64,000 nt of DNA from M3007 sp031398055 (GTDB lineage: Bacteria; Bacteroidota; Bacteroidia; Chitinophagales; Saprospiraceae): contig JANNMS010000263.1 in the NCBI GenBank assembly GCA_031398055.1, forward strand, positions 11,430-75,429, given 5' to 3'. Every line of letters begins with the position of its first letter. Positions within the stretch are counted from its first letter, which is position 1. The notes beneath the pieces are model-generated. The model worked only from the letters and a program-made list of their open reading frames with translations, ran no database searches and was not told where the DNA came from. The position numbers were made by a program, and so were the translations under genes. Positions 51,301 to 59,458 of this stretch are shown piece after piece.

Positions 51301-54300
51301 CGGCGAAGAAATTGAAATCAAAAAGATTTTCCGGGTTTGGGATTCAAAAAAACCGGAGACGAAATTTCAGCAACCTAATTTTTATTTGACCAAAAAAACG
51401 GCGCAGCCTGGCGACGCCGCAAGTTTCAAAGTTGGCTCGGCTACGGGCGCGACGTACTTTTTTGTTTTGCAAAATAATTTGGACAACCAATTGAAAACCA
51501 ATTGGATAGAAGCAAAACCGACGAAGGATTGGCCTTTGAAAATTACTGAAAATGACAAAGGCAATATCGGTTTTGAATGGTTTGCGGTGCGCGAAAACCG
51601 CCTGTTTTCGGGCAGCGAAACCCTCGAAATTCCGTGGTCAGAAAAAGAATTGACACTCAGTTTTGAAACTTTCCGGGACAAATTATTGCCGGGGCAGGAC
51701 GAAACTTGGCGCATCAAAATCACTGGAAATAAAAAAGAAAAAGTCGCCGCCGAACTCGTCGCAACGATGTACGATGCCTCGCTCGAACAATTTCGGCAGC
51801 ACGATGTGCAAAGAATTTTCTTTCCGACTTTTTCAAATTATTCTGCACAATTTCAATCTGACGATATTTTTGGAATTTCGCAGGGGCAGACGCATTTGTT
51901 TAAAAATGAAGAATTTGGGCGGGGCGGCGAGCGCAATTTTCGGGCATTGAATTGGTTTGAATTTTATTTTGGAAGAAGAATGTATGCCATGGCTCGTCAA
52001 AAAAACCACAATGCACCGATGGATGCGCAGTCGGAACAGTTGGAAATGGCAGCCGCACCGATGGCTGATAGCAATTATGCAGCGGGTGGAAATGTGGCAA
52101 GTACAGACTTAAAAATGGACGCGGGGAACATTTTACCATCTGCCCCAACTCCAAAACCTGCGCCGCCCGCGCTGCGGAAAAATTTGAAAGAAACGGTCTT
52201 CTTTTTCCCCGATTTGCGGACGGACAAAGACGGAAACGTGGTGTTGAATTTCAAAATGAACGAGGCATTGACACGGTGGAAATTTTTGGCATTTGCCCAC
52301 ACGACAGATTTAAAAACTGGAATTTTGAAACGCGAGGTTGTAACACAAAAGGATTTGATGATTTTGGCAAATCCACCACGTTTTTTGCGAGAGGGCGACG
52401 AGGTCGAATTTTCGGCCAAAATTTCAAATTTGTCGGGCAAGGAAATTTCAGGAAAAGCGGTGCTGAATTTGGTGGATGCCGTTTCCGAAAAAGCGGTGAA
52501 CTCGGATTTTTCACTTTCTGAAAATGCAAAAACGATCAATTTCAAAGTCGCCGCGGGGCGTTCGGAAGCCATTTTTTGGAAATTAAAAGTGCCTGCCGGA
52601 AAATCGGAAGCGATACTTTGGCAGGTTTCGGCGGCGGCTGGAAATTTCACGGACGGCGAGGAAAATGCGCTGCCCGTTTTGCCCAACCGGATGCTCGTGA
52701 CCGAGACGATTCCGCTCGCAGTTCGTGGAAATCAGGTGAAAAATTTTGAGTTTTCGAGCCTCGCGGACACCAAATCTTCGACGCGGGTGGCACATCGGTA
52801 CAGTTTGGAATTTACCTCAAATCCAGTTTGGTATGCTGTCCAAGCGTTGCCTTACCTGATGGAATTTCCCCACGAATGCAACGAGCAGATTTTTAACCGG
52901 TTTTATGCGAACGCGCTCGCGCAAAATATTACCCAAAAAATGCCAAATATCAAGCGTGTTTTTGACCGTTGGAAAGGCGACCCGAATGCTTTGAAATCCA
53001 ATCTTTCGAAAAATCAGGAGTTGAAATCTGCGATTTTGGAAGAGACGCCGTGGGTTTTGGACGCGCAAAACGAGGAGCAGCAAAAGCAAAATATCGCGCT
53101 GCTTTTTGATTTGAACCGGATGTCCGCCGAGCGCGAAAAAACGTTGGCGATGCTCGCGGCGCGGCAAAATGCGGACGGCGGCTGGTCGTGGTTTCCGGGT
53201 TCGCCGTCGAATGAATACATCACGGAATACATTGTTTCCGGGTTCGGGCATTTGGAAAAACTGGGGGCGGTTTCGATAAAAAACGAGCAAGAAACCAGTG
53301 AAATGCTGCAAAAAGCATTGGTTTTTTGCGAAAAATCTACCCAAAAACGCTACGCCGAAATTGAAAGATTGGTGCAGGAAGGCAAGGCAAAATGGACGGA
53401 CGACCACCTCGGCGGGTTCATTTTCAATTTTTATGCACGGTCGTTTTTTGAAAAACACCCGACGGACAAAATTTCGACCTGGGTTTTTGAGCAAGCGGAA
53501 AAGTATTGGTTGGGCAAGGGTTTGTACCAAGAAGGTCTGATTGCGTTGGTTTTGAAACGGGCTGGCCGGGCGGAATCTGCCACGAAAATCACGAATTCTT
53601 TGCGCGAACGTGCTTTGGTAAAAGATGAATTGGGGATGTATTGGCCGAACGAATGGGGCTATTTTTGGTACCAATTGCCCATCGAAACGCAAAGTTTGAT
53701 GGTCGAGGTTTTTGACGAGGTGACTGGCGACAAAACTGCGGTCGAAAACCTGCGGATTTGGCTTTTGAAAAACAAGCAGACCAACCGTTGGGCAAGCACA
53801 AAAGCGACCGCCGAAGCCGTGACCGCGCTGCTTTTGCACGGTGAAAATTGGTTGGAAAATACCCGCCCCGTCAAACTGAGTTTGGGCGGAAAAACGGTGC
53901 AACCTGCTGAAATTGAGGCTGGTACGGGTTATTTTAAAAATGTTTGGTCGGGCGAAGCTGTGAAAAACGACTTTGCAAAAATCAAAGTTGAAAACCCAAA
54001 TTCGAACATCGTTTGGGGCGCGGCGTATTTTCAATATTTTGAGGATTTGGATAAAATCCAGGTTTTTCAAAAAACGCCGCTGACGATTTTGAAGCAATAT
54101 TTTCGGGAAGAATCGACGCCGTCAGGTTCGAAATTGACCCAAATTTCGGAAGCCACTAAACTGAAACCGGGCGACAAATTGAAAGTCAGAATCGAAATCC
54201 GGGTGGACAGGCCGATGGAATTTGTGCATTTGAAAGACTTGCGCCCGGCGGGTTGCGAACCGACAAATGTGCTTTCCGGCTATCGATATCAGGATGGTTT

Positions 54301-54496
54301 GGGATATTATGAAAGCACGAAGGATTTGGCGACGAATTTTTTCATGGATTATTTGCCGCGCGGGACTTTTGTTTTTGAATATCCGATGGTGGCAAATTTG
54401 AAAGGGAATTTTTCGACGGGCATCACGACGATGCAGTGCATGTACGCTCCGGAGTTTTCGAGCCATTCGAAAGGTGAACGGATTTCGATTGAATAA
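48350..54496 (+). CDS. Alpha-2-macroglobulin family lipoprotein with thioester motif
   Basis: A 2048-aa lipoprotein; the frame starts with TTG at 48350, the only start placed properly ahead of the signal IIIRASLFLCLATILTFC (Cys lipidated). N-terminal helical region, then MG/A2M_N strands: FTDRAIYRPGQLVYFKGIAL near residue 640, FSVEEYKRPKFEVVF near 725, and A2M core NPPRFLREGDEVEFSAKISN near 1345. The thioester motif is CNEQ (MEFPHECNEQIF, Cys near residue 1510), followed by the alpha-alpha barrel TED (MLAARQNADGGWSWFPGSPS). Bacterial A2Ms trap attacking proteases in the periplasm, often with PBP1C; no PBP1C gene is adjacent. One in-ORF palindrome at 48772. Confidence 0.9.
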   Translation: MNSKIIIRASLFLCLATILTFCKSTKTKPTTMLSGDYQTDWARVDTLEIQGLPQSALEIVEKIYTAAKRDGKPEQVLKTLIFKSKYISQREEDGFEKAISMLENELSGLPMAENAILHSMLGELYGQYLQQRGWQIRQRTPLASGETGDILTWTAADIENQAFQHYLKSVENENALLAVPISNYKEITLPGLGDTLTAPLRPTLFDFLAHRALDFAGNPANYLTEPEYKFELSQPVAFAPAAEFVAAKFETEDKTSRKFLAVQLFQRVLKTHLNDADISNLVVADLQRLKFSYQNSTLENKQELFKNALENLRKKAAAHPSDGGVNPDKNKFSQVHDLERGAGHPSEAEVVFELASLLVQTAEPDDPKKQLPAAAKICREAIAKYPKSFGAKQCETLLLQITRPDLSIQIENNLLPEQPGLTNVNFKNLKKIWAKVVAFDLRDANPENRYEPDFQKKLIQKLNEQPAAGLREWNFQTEEDFRSHRTEISFGGMPLGNYVLLVSENQQFNPENGRVCLADFTVTNISVLKFQNQGTENFIAAHRKTGQPMPGVHLEFFKNNWGSGRLNFDKIGEANTDQNGLAKFDFPKNEYYQIEIRASFDRDTAWVGSSTTGYSEDNSPGRREVKIFTDRAIYRPGQLVYFKGIALSFDKKNVPSIVKNEKLDFIFKDANYQEKGRITLTTNEFGTCNGVFTAPSGGLTGQMQIEVENLGSTSFSVEEYKRPKFEVVFEQPKESFKLGQKVKISGTAKNFAGSSVGDAAVKFVVNREAHFPFWGWGGWGFKSFFPRTNNRQIASGTIKTDADGRFEIEFLAEPDVAIDKKLKPNFGFSVTADVTDSNGETQTGSKTIEIGYVSLLVDLKLPDEIELDSLRNVPLKITNLAGEPQKVSGQILLTRLVEPGKIFQKRYWDEPEIWTIPEADFRRDFPNFAFKNEENPEKWGRQDFVNSINFETKNSGSEKSEIDLNLGKTQPGWYEMKLKTRDPFGEEIEIKKIFRVWDSKKPETKFQQPNFYLTKKTAQPGDAASFKVGSATGATYFFVLQNNLDNQLKTNWIEAKPTKDWPLKITENDKGNIGFEWFAVRENRLFSGSETLEIPWSEKELTLSFETFRDKLLPGQDETWRIKITGNKKEKVAAELVATMYDASLEQFRQHDVQRIFFPTFSNYSAQFQSDDIFGISQGQTHLFKNEEFGRGGERNFRALNWFEFYFGRRMYAMARQKNHNAPMDAQSEQLEMAAAPMADSNYAAGGNVASTDLKMDAGNILPSAPTPKPAPPALRKNLKETVFFFPDLRTDKDGNVVLNFKMNEALTRWKFLAFAHTTDLKTGILKREVVTQKDLMILANPPRFLREGDEVEFSAKISNLSGKEISGKAVLNLVDAVSEKAVNSDFSLSENAKTINFKVAAGRSEAIFWKLKVPAGKSEAILWQVSAAAGNFTDGEENALPVLPNRMLVTETIPLAVRGNQVKNFEFSSLADTKSSTRVAHRYSLEFTSNPVWYAVQALPYLMEFPHECNEQIFNRFYANALAQNITQKMPNIKRVFDRWKGDPNALKSNLSKNQELKSAILEETPWVLDAQNEEQQKQNIALLFDLNRMSAEREKTLAMLAARQNADGGWSWFPGSPSNEYITEYIVSGFGHLEKLGAVSIKNEQETSEMLQKALVFCEKSTQKRYAEIERLVQEGKAKWTDDHLGGFIFNFYARSFFEKHPTDKISTWVFEQAEKYWLGKGLYQEGLIALVLKRAGRAESATKITNSLRERALVKDELGMYWPNEWGYFWYQLPIETQSLMVEVFDEVTGDKTAVENLRIWLLKNKQTNRWASTKATAEAVTALLLHGENWLENTRPVKLSLGGKTVQPAEIEAGTGYFKNVWSGEAVKNDFAKIKVENPNSNIVWGAAYFQYFEDLDKIQVFQKTPLTILKQYFREESTPSGSKLTQISEATKLKPGDKLKVRIEIRVDRPMEFVHLKDLRPAGCEPTNVLSGYRYQDGLGYYESTKDLATNFFMDYLPRGTFVFEYPMVANLKGNFSTGITTMQCMYAPEFSSHSKGERISIE
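48772..48788. repeat. Short palindrome inside the A2M gene (copy C)
   Basis: TCTCGCCTCAGGCGAGA. In frame: CTC GCC TCA GGC GAG ACC, giving LASGET between TP and GDIL in the helical N-terminal region. Confidence 0.8.
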
Positions 54497-54565
54497 CAAT
54501 CGCTTCTCAAACTTTTAAAATACTATGTTTTTCAAAATCGTAAATAAAAAATTTAAAAACCATAA

Positions 54566-55069
54566 ATGTCAAAATTAAAATTTCAAGAATTTTTAGAAAG
54601 ATTTCCGCCCGTCGAAATGCCAATCACACTTGGCGAAGATGATCACCTCGTTTTTTCGGCTGAAAATTTGCCAATTCCGGATTTCCTGATTGCTGAATTT
54701 ATCCAACCCATCGAACCTGAGGAGGACGATGAATTCACGGAATATGTCTCGTGTTTTTCGATTGCTGGCACCGAAAAATTTGAAGCAGTGGTTTATTGGA
54801 AAGCCAGTTTGTTGATTTACGAATACATTTTGGCCACTTTTTCAAAAATCGGGCAGCCAATAAATCGAAAAGTGATTGCCAAAACAAAGGTCACCGGGGA
54901 AAAAATCAACCGTGCGGTGGCGACAATTGACGAAGAATTGGTGGTTTTTGTGGCCGAAGGTTTGGCCGCAGCCAAAGATGACAGTTTCGACCCGGAAACG
55001 ACTAAAACTTACAATTTTGAAATTTTGGCAAATGGAGAAATTATCCAGTACAACGCCGCTTTAAATTGA
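54566..55069 (+). CDS. Conserved-looking acidic protein of unknown function
   Basis: A 167-aa soluble acidic protein without signal peptide. Segments FIQPIEPEEDDEFTEYVSCFSI and VYWKASLLIYEYILATFSKIG suggest a mixed alpha/beta fold, and the C-terminus ends in strands (TYNFEILANGEIIQYNAA). I do not recognise a family. It follows the A2M gene by 69 bp and is closed by a good terminator, so it may be co-transcribed with it. Confidence 0.6.
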   Translation: MSKLKFQEFLERFPPVEMPITLGEDDHLVFSAENLPIPDFLIAEFIQPIEPEEDDEFTEYVSCFSIAGTEKFEAVVYWKASLLIYEYILATFSKIGQPINRKVIAKTKVTGEKINRAVATIDEELVVFVAEGLAAAKDDSFDPETTKTYNFEILANGEIIQYNAALN

Positions 55070-55093
55070 GCATTTTATTTAATTTTTTTTAAA

Positions 55094-55127
55094 AAAAGCC
55101 GAATGATGCAAAATCATTCGGCTTTTT
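55094..55127. terminator. Rho-independent terminator
   Basis: Perfect 15-bp arms AAAAAGCCGAATGAT / ATCATTCGGCTTTTT with a 4-nt loop, 25 bp after the acidic protein. Confidence 0.88.
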
Positions 55128-55200
55128 AATTTTGATGTCTTCGCCGGGACAACTTTCATTTCATTTTTTGTGAAAAAATCCGTTCGCCAAAACCCCTGAT

Positions 55201-55208
55201 TACTTTTG
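55201..55208 (+). promoter_or_regulatory. DinB-gene promoter -7 element
   Basis: TACTTTTG, exact TAnnTTTG match, followed by CCG, 26 bp before the ATG at 55235. Confidence 0.5.
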
Positions 55209-55234
55209 CCGCAGTCAAAAAAAATCTCCATCGA

Positions 55235-55741
55235 ATGAAAGTTACCGAAGCACTGACCGACCTGACCGAGCAAATTTTGCGATTGCTCGACCGCATCGAA
55301 CCTGAAAATTACCGCCGCCCGCTGCGTGAATTTGACGGCTCGACGCTCGGCCAACATTTCCGCCACATCCTCGAATTTTATCAATGCCTCGCCGTCGGCG
55401 CACTGCAAAATGATGGCGTGGATTACGCCGCCCGACAACGGAATTTATTGTTTGAAGAAATTCCCGGCGCGGCGGCAGCGGCGTTCGATGACTTTCTTTT
55501 TGATTTGCAAAACTTTGATTGTCAGCAAGTTATCGCTGTCCGGGCGGAGTTTGGCAGTTGCGACCGACCGGCATATCAAAGCACGGTCGGGCGCGAATTG
55601 ATGTTTGTTTATGACCATGCGATCCATCATTTGGCGATGATAAAAATCGGTTTGCGGACCAATTTTCCAGAAATTCGAACGGAGAAAAACTTGGGCGTTT
55701 CGCCTTCGACCACAAAAAGTAAAATGAAAATGGAGGCGTAA
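55235..55741 (+). CDS. DinB-family protein
   Basis: A 168-aa four-helix protein of the DinB/YfiT superfamily. Expected metal ligands: His in STLGQHFRHILEFY (about 45-55) and the HxxxH-like pair in VYDHAIHHLAMIKIGL (about 125-140). The family binds a divalent metal; several members are thiol-dependent S-transferases, others unknown. Stands alone on plus with its own promoter. Confidence 0.82.
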   Translation: MKVTEALTDLTEQILRLLDRIEPENYRRPLREFDGSTLGQHFRHILEFYQCLAVGALQNDGVDYAARQRNLLFEEIPGAAAAAFDDFLFDLQNFDCQQVIAVRAEFGSCDRPAYQSTVGRELMFVYDHAIHHLAMIKIGLRTNFPEIRTEKNLGVSPSTTKSKMKMEA

Positions 55742-55745
55742 TTTT

Positions 55746-56381
55746 TCACCGCGAAAACTTCCTGACAATCGTCAAACCTGACCCGCCGACCGCCGAAAAC
55801 ATCAAATCCAGCGACCCGCTTTTTTCGTTTGCAACAAATGTCTGCCGCGCTGCAAAACCCGGAATTGTTTCCAAAGCCACCGACCATTTTGAATTGATGT
55901 TGAAATAAACGCCAAAAATCCAACCGAAACCCAGTGAAATTGAACTAGCACTTTGTTCCGAATTATTTTTCAAAAGCCGAAATGTTGGGGAAATCGAAAC
56001 TTCTTGGCCGGTGCAAAACCAAAAATTATCGTCCAGCAAAACCCTTTTTTCGCGTCCCAGCCGAAAATCTGCACTGAAAATTGCCGTGTTTTGAACCTGT
56101 TGGTTTTGTTTTTGCCATTCAAATTCAGCGTTTCCAAACCCGCCCGAAATCCGCCGAAACGTGTGGCTGCCTATCTTTTTTTTCAATAAAAAACTGAAAA
56201 AAGTAAACGAAACGTTGGGTTTCACGCAAAATTCCCGGTTGTGCACGATGCTGTCTTTTTGCCCAAAAACGGAAGAAAACAGGGATGAGGAATGAGGGAT
56301 CAGGGATGATTTTTGCCCAGCAACTTGGCTCGAAATTGAAATTAGAAAAATGAAAATTGTGAAAACGTACCATTTTTTCAT
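55746..56381 (-). CDS. Exported protein, unknown, probable outer-membrane beta-rich
   Basis: 211 aa with a signal peptide (VFTIFIFLISISSQVAGQ). The mature part has repeated beta strands (SFTFFSFLL, ISLGFGWIFGVYFNINSKWSVALETIPGF, LMFSAVGGSGLTIVRKF) like a small barrel. Just after the signal peptide, SSLIPHSSSLF is encoded by a low-complexity word repeat (56281-56310), apparently an insertion into the frame. Convergent with the DinB gene; 4 bp between stops. Confidence 0.6.
   Translation of the reverse strand: MKKWYVFTIFIFLISISSQVAGQKSSLIPHSSSLFSSVFGQKDSIVHNREFCVKPNVSFTFFSFLLKKKIGSHTFRRISGGFGNAEFEWQKQNQQVQNTAIFSADFRLGREKRVLLDDNFWFCTGQEVSISPTFRLLKNNSEQSASSISLGFGWIFGVYFNINSKWSVALETIPGFAARQTFVANEKSGSLDLMFSAVGGSGLTIVRKFSR
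56281..56310. repeat. Word repeat inside a coding sequence
   Basis: Near-tandem AGGGATGAGG, AATGAGGGAT, CAGGGATGAT. Its style equals the arms of the intergenic inverted repeats but it is a single arm in the frame of the exported protein. Confidence 0.6.
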
Positions 56382-56415
56382 GTCGTAGAAATTTTTGATT
56401 TGAAAGATTGATTTT

Positions 56416-56480
56416 AAAAATTACAAACCAGAACGGGAAAGAAACGCAGTCCGCTCCTGTTTTTAGGATTCTTTAATTTT
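56416..56480 (+). repeat. 65-bp direct repeat, left copy (TIR-NTPase cassette)
   Basis: Matches 59338-59402 at 60 of 65 positions. Contains GAACGGG and CCTGTTTTT, a potential terminator-like stem kept by a G-U pair. Similarity extends upstream over TTGATTTGAAA with an 11-bp insertion in this copy. It lies between divergent genes, where a terminator has no purpose. Confidence 0.85.
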
Positions 56481-56588
56481 ACTTTAAAAAAATTCAAAAA
56501 AACATATCATACTTTTACAATAATTCATTAAAATGGACATTTTAACTTAAGTGTGTGTTTGACACCATCTTATCAATAAATGCCATAA

Positions 56589-59333
56589 ATGAAAAAAATC
56601 CTTTACCTCTCTGCTCCCGAAGATTCAGCCCATCTTTCCCAACTTGACATTTTCCTCGCTCCAATCCTTGAAAACAAACTGGGGGAATTGCTCAACCACT
56701 CAAATTCGATTGAAAACAACCAAACGGAGATGCTTCGCCAAGTTGAAATTGCGGATTTGGTGCTTTGCTTACTGAGCCCAAATTTTCTGAACTCCGGTTT
56801 TTTGATGAATACGCTCGCCAAAAAAGTTTTTCAAAGGATGAACCTCGGCCAATGCGAAGTGGTCTCGCTGATGCTCCAACCTTGCAATTTAGACGATTCC
56901 GAGTTTTCCGAAATTGAAAACGTCCCAGAAAATGGAAAAGCAATTTTGGGAAAATACTGGATTGGCCGACGCTCCGAGGCGTGGGTCGGCGTGGCCAGCG
57001 GGGTGCTGAAATACTTCAAATCCGACCGCAACATTTCTGCTCAAAAAATAAAGGAAGTGGAAGAGGAAATCCAAAACCTCTTGCTCACCGAAAGAGAAAT
57101 CAACGAAGCCCGGTCAAAAGGCAAACCTTTTGAATTCGACGATGAATCGTGGGAGCTCCGAGACTATGAAAATTTGCGACGCTACGGCCCCGACATTTTT
57201 GAAATGATGCGCGGCAGTTCCTTTGACACAGCCACCAATCTGGACGGCAAACTTTCTTGGATGCTTTTTAAAAAAAGGCTCTTGGCCAGGACTCAAGAAA
57301 TCGAGGCATTTTCACAGGAAATGAAAATACTGATCGAAAGCAACATCAACCACCATGCCCGGATCATTTTTCTCACCGGCTATCCGGGCACAGGCAAAAC
57401 AACTTTCGTCCGGATGTTTATGGAAGAAAACTCCGATGACTATGATTTTGTGCTTTACGATTTGGAAGGTGTCAATGTCAAAAGTGCCCTGACAAGTGGT
57501 CTGGAACAGGAAAAATCAACCGAACGCTCCGTGCTCGACGTATTTGCCCAAACCATGGCTCGCGACGAAGAAAGGCTGGTCGACAGTTTCAAATTACTGA
57601 TCATGCACAAAAAACAATTGTTCACAACCACTTTCATCTCGCCTGCTTTTCTCCAAAAATTGGAGGAATTGGAATTGAAAATGAAAACGAACCCACTGGG
57701 GTTTATCGAAGTTTTCACGGTGCTCCGTGAATTGGATTATGCCGATACGTTTACCGCTTTTTTTATCCACCACCTGAACGCCGATTGTTCCAAAAAAAGG
57801 AAAGTCATTGTATTTGACAATCTGGACGTCATCCGGATGGAGCACCTCGGCAGGCATTTTTTCAAGGCATTTAGTTTGTCGTTGTGGAATGCCAACAACT
57901 TGGCGCAGAGCGGCCTTTTTGTCCACAAAGACATTGAATTTACGCGCCGGTTCAAGTTTGTTTTTTGCATGCGCGAGGCCAGTTACGAATGTATCAACCC
58001 GCACGTGGATCCCCGGATGAAACAAGTGGCCGAAATTCAGCTCCGATTCAAACAGGAAACCCATTTTTTTCGCGAAATTGTGGAGCGGCGGCTGCGGCTT
58101 TACAAAGATTTGATTGATGCAAAACCGGGGCAACTGAAAAATTTTTATGTCATCCGGCGTTGGTTCGATGCTTTTTTGGAAGATGAATATTTTAACCGGG
58201 TTTTTGTGCCGCTTTACAACAAGGATTTTAGGAATTCGGTCTCCACGCTTTTGAACATCGTCCACCAACCGCTGACCCACCAAATTGACCCCGACCTGAT
58301 TACTTTCAAATCCCCACGGCGCGGGATTTTGTTTTTTTATTTGATCAAGGAGTTAAAAATAAAAAATTTCCTCAGCGATTACGTCCTCTGGCCAGGCTCA
58401 GATTCGGGCGCGCAGTCTGGTGAAGTCCGGGCAAATTGCTACCTCGACCGCATGCTCCTGATTGTTTTGCTGAATTTCAGTCAAATTGACGGTTTGGATG
58501 ATATCGAACACGCCCAAGTGGTTTCGTTGGTGGATGTCCTGGACGAACTGAACATTGCCTATTCGAGAGAAGAAGTGTTGACCAGTATTGCAAAATGCTT
58601 TTTGTACCACCGGAACAATTGGTCGCACCTGCTCACCATCAAAGACACCGACGTGTCCAACGAACTGACTTTTCAGAAAGATTTCCTCCAATTGCTCAAA
58701 TCCAACAAGCCCGCCGCAAAAAAGGTACAGATTCGGATCAACCCGGCTGGATACATTTTCTTGCGCCACATCATGCCGCATTTTGAATTTTACAATGTGC
58801 TGGCAGGTGGAAAATGTTCACTTTACGAGGCTCGCCTCGTCAAATCTGTGGACGAATCGAAGGAAAGGATGTTGGTCTTCGATTTTGAAAAAATCCTAGA
58901 AACCGTTTTGCAATGGACAAAAATGCACATTCAGGCAATGGCGTTGTTTTACAATGCCCATTTTCAGCCACACATGACCACCGATGGTTACAGGGCCTCA
59001 CGTTTTACTTTCAAACATTTTGGCGGCGGCGGCCCCAAGCAAAAAGGGTATTTCCATTCCACCAGGATCATCACAACCCACATCTCATACATTGACAATT
59101 ACAGGCAATTTTTGCTACACGACAAACGTGAAATCCCAAAAATCACCACAAAACAGGAATTGAACCGGATTCTCTGTGGCTATCTCGAACAATTTGTCCA
59201 GTTGCTGAAAAACACGATTGACGACCGTGCCATCAAATCTTTTTCCCCTGGTTTCGAGGCAAATTTGAACCTGATTAAGGCTGCTGATTACCTCGATTTT
59301 GATACTTTAATTTTGGCGAGAGAACTTTCTTGA
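56589..59333 (+). CDS. TIR domain / P-loop NTPase protein, candidate defence effector
   Basis: A 914-aa cytoplasmic protein. Residues 1-145 fit a bacterial TIR domain: ADLVLCLLSPNFLNSGFLMN, then EVVSLMLQPCNLDDSEFSEIENVPENGKAI and VASGVLKYF, as in TIR-STAND and similar proteins; the usual catalytic Glu position is Thr-75. A helical linker leads to a NTPase with Walker A GYPGTGKTT (264-272) and Walker B VIVFDNLD (406-413). The C-terminal half (about 480-914) is helical with no known domain. TIR-NTPase fusions are a recurrent antiphage architecture; the gene is single and flanked by 65-bp direct repeats, its stop codon lying in the right repeat. Function as a defence gene is inferred. Confidence 0.75.
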   Translation: MKKILYLSAPEDSAHLSQLDIFLAPILENKLGELLNHSNSIENNQTEMLRQVEIADLVLCLLSPNFLNSGFLMNTLAKKVFQRMNLGQCEVVSLMLQPCNLDDSEFSEIENVPENGKAILGKYWIGRRSEAWVGVASGVLKYFKSDRNISAQKIKEVEEEIQNLLLTEREINEARSKGKPFEFDDESWELRDYENLRRYGPDIFEMMRGSSFDTATNLDGKLSWMLFKKRLLARTQEIEAFSQEMKILIESNINHHARIIFLTGYPGTGKTTFVRMFMEENSDDYDFVLYDLEGVNVKSALTSGLEQEKSTERSVLDVFAQTMARDEERLVDSFKLLIMHKKQLFTTTFISPAFLQKLEELELKMKTNPLGFIEVFTVLRELDYADTFTAFFIHHLNADCSKKRKVIVFDNLDVIRMEHLGRHFFKAFSLSLWNANNLAQSGLFVHKDIEFTRRFKFVFCMREASYECINPHVDPRMKQVAEIQLRFKQETHFFREIVERRLRLYKDLIDAKPGQLKNFYVIRRWFDAFLEDEYFNRVFVPLYNKDFRNSVSTLLNIVHQPLTHQIDPDLITFKSPRRGILFFYLIKELKIKNFLSDYVLWPGSDSGAQSGEVRANCYLDRMLLIVLLNFSQIDGLDDIEHAQVVSLVDVLDELNIAYSREEVLTSIAKCFLYHRNNWSHLLTIKDTDVSNELTFQKDFLQLLKSNKPAAKKVQIRINPAGYIFLRHIMPHFEFYNVLAGGKCSLYEARLVKSVDESKERMLVFDFEKILETVLQWTKMHIQAMALFYNAHFQPHMTTDGYRASRFTFKHFGGGGPKQKGYFHSTRIITTHISYIDNYRQFLLHDKREIPKITTKQELNRILCGYLEQFVQLLKNTIDDRAIKSFSPGFEANLNLIKAADYLDFDTLILARELS

Positions 59334-59337
59334 TTTG

Positions 59338-59402
59338 AAAAATTACAAACCCGAACGGGCAAGAAACGCCGTCCGCTCCCGTTTTTAGGTTTCTTTAATT
59401 TT
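59338..59402 (+). repeat. 65-bp direct repeat, right copy (TIR-NTPase cassette)
   Basis: Partner of 56416-56480. Here it follows the TIR-NTPase stop and contains GAACGGG/CTCCCGTTTTT, so it can act as that gene's terminator. Confidence 0.85.
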
Positions 59403-59458
59403 CGGGGGTAATTATTGAACTTTGCGCCCTGATTTTTCAAAAATTTTCTCAAAATAAC

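Noticed and set aside
52817..54097. 426-codon open frame on minus opposite the A2M gene
   Set aside because: Shadow frame produced by codon bias; Phe/Arg/Gln-rich with no domain.
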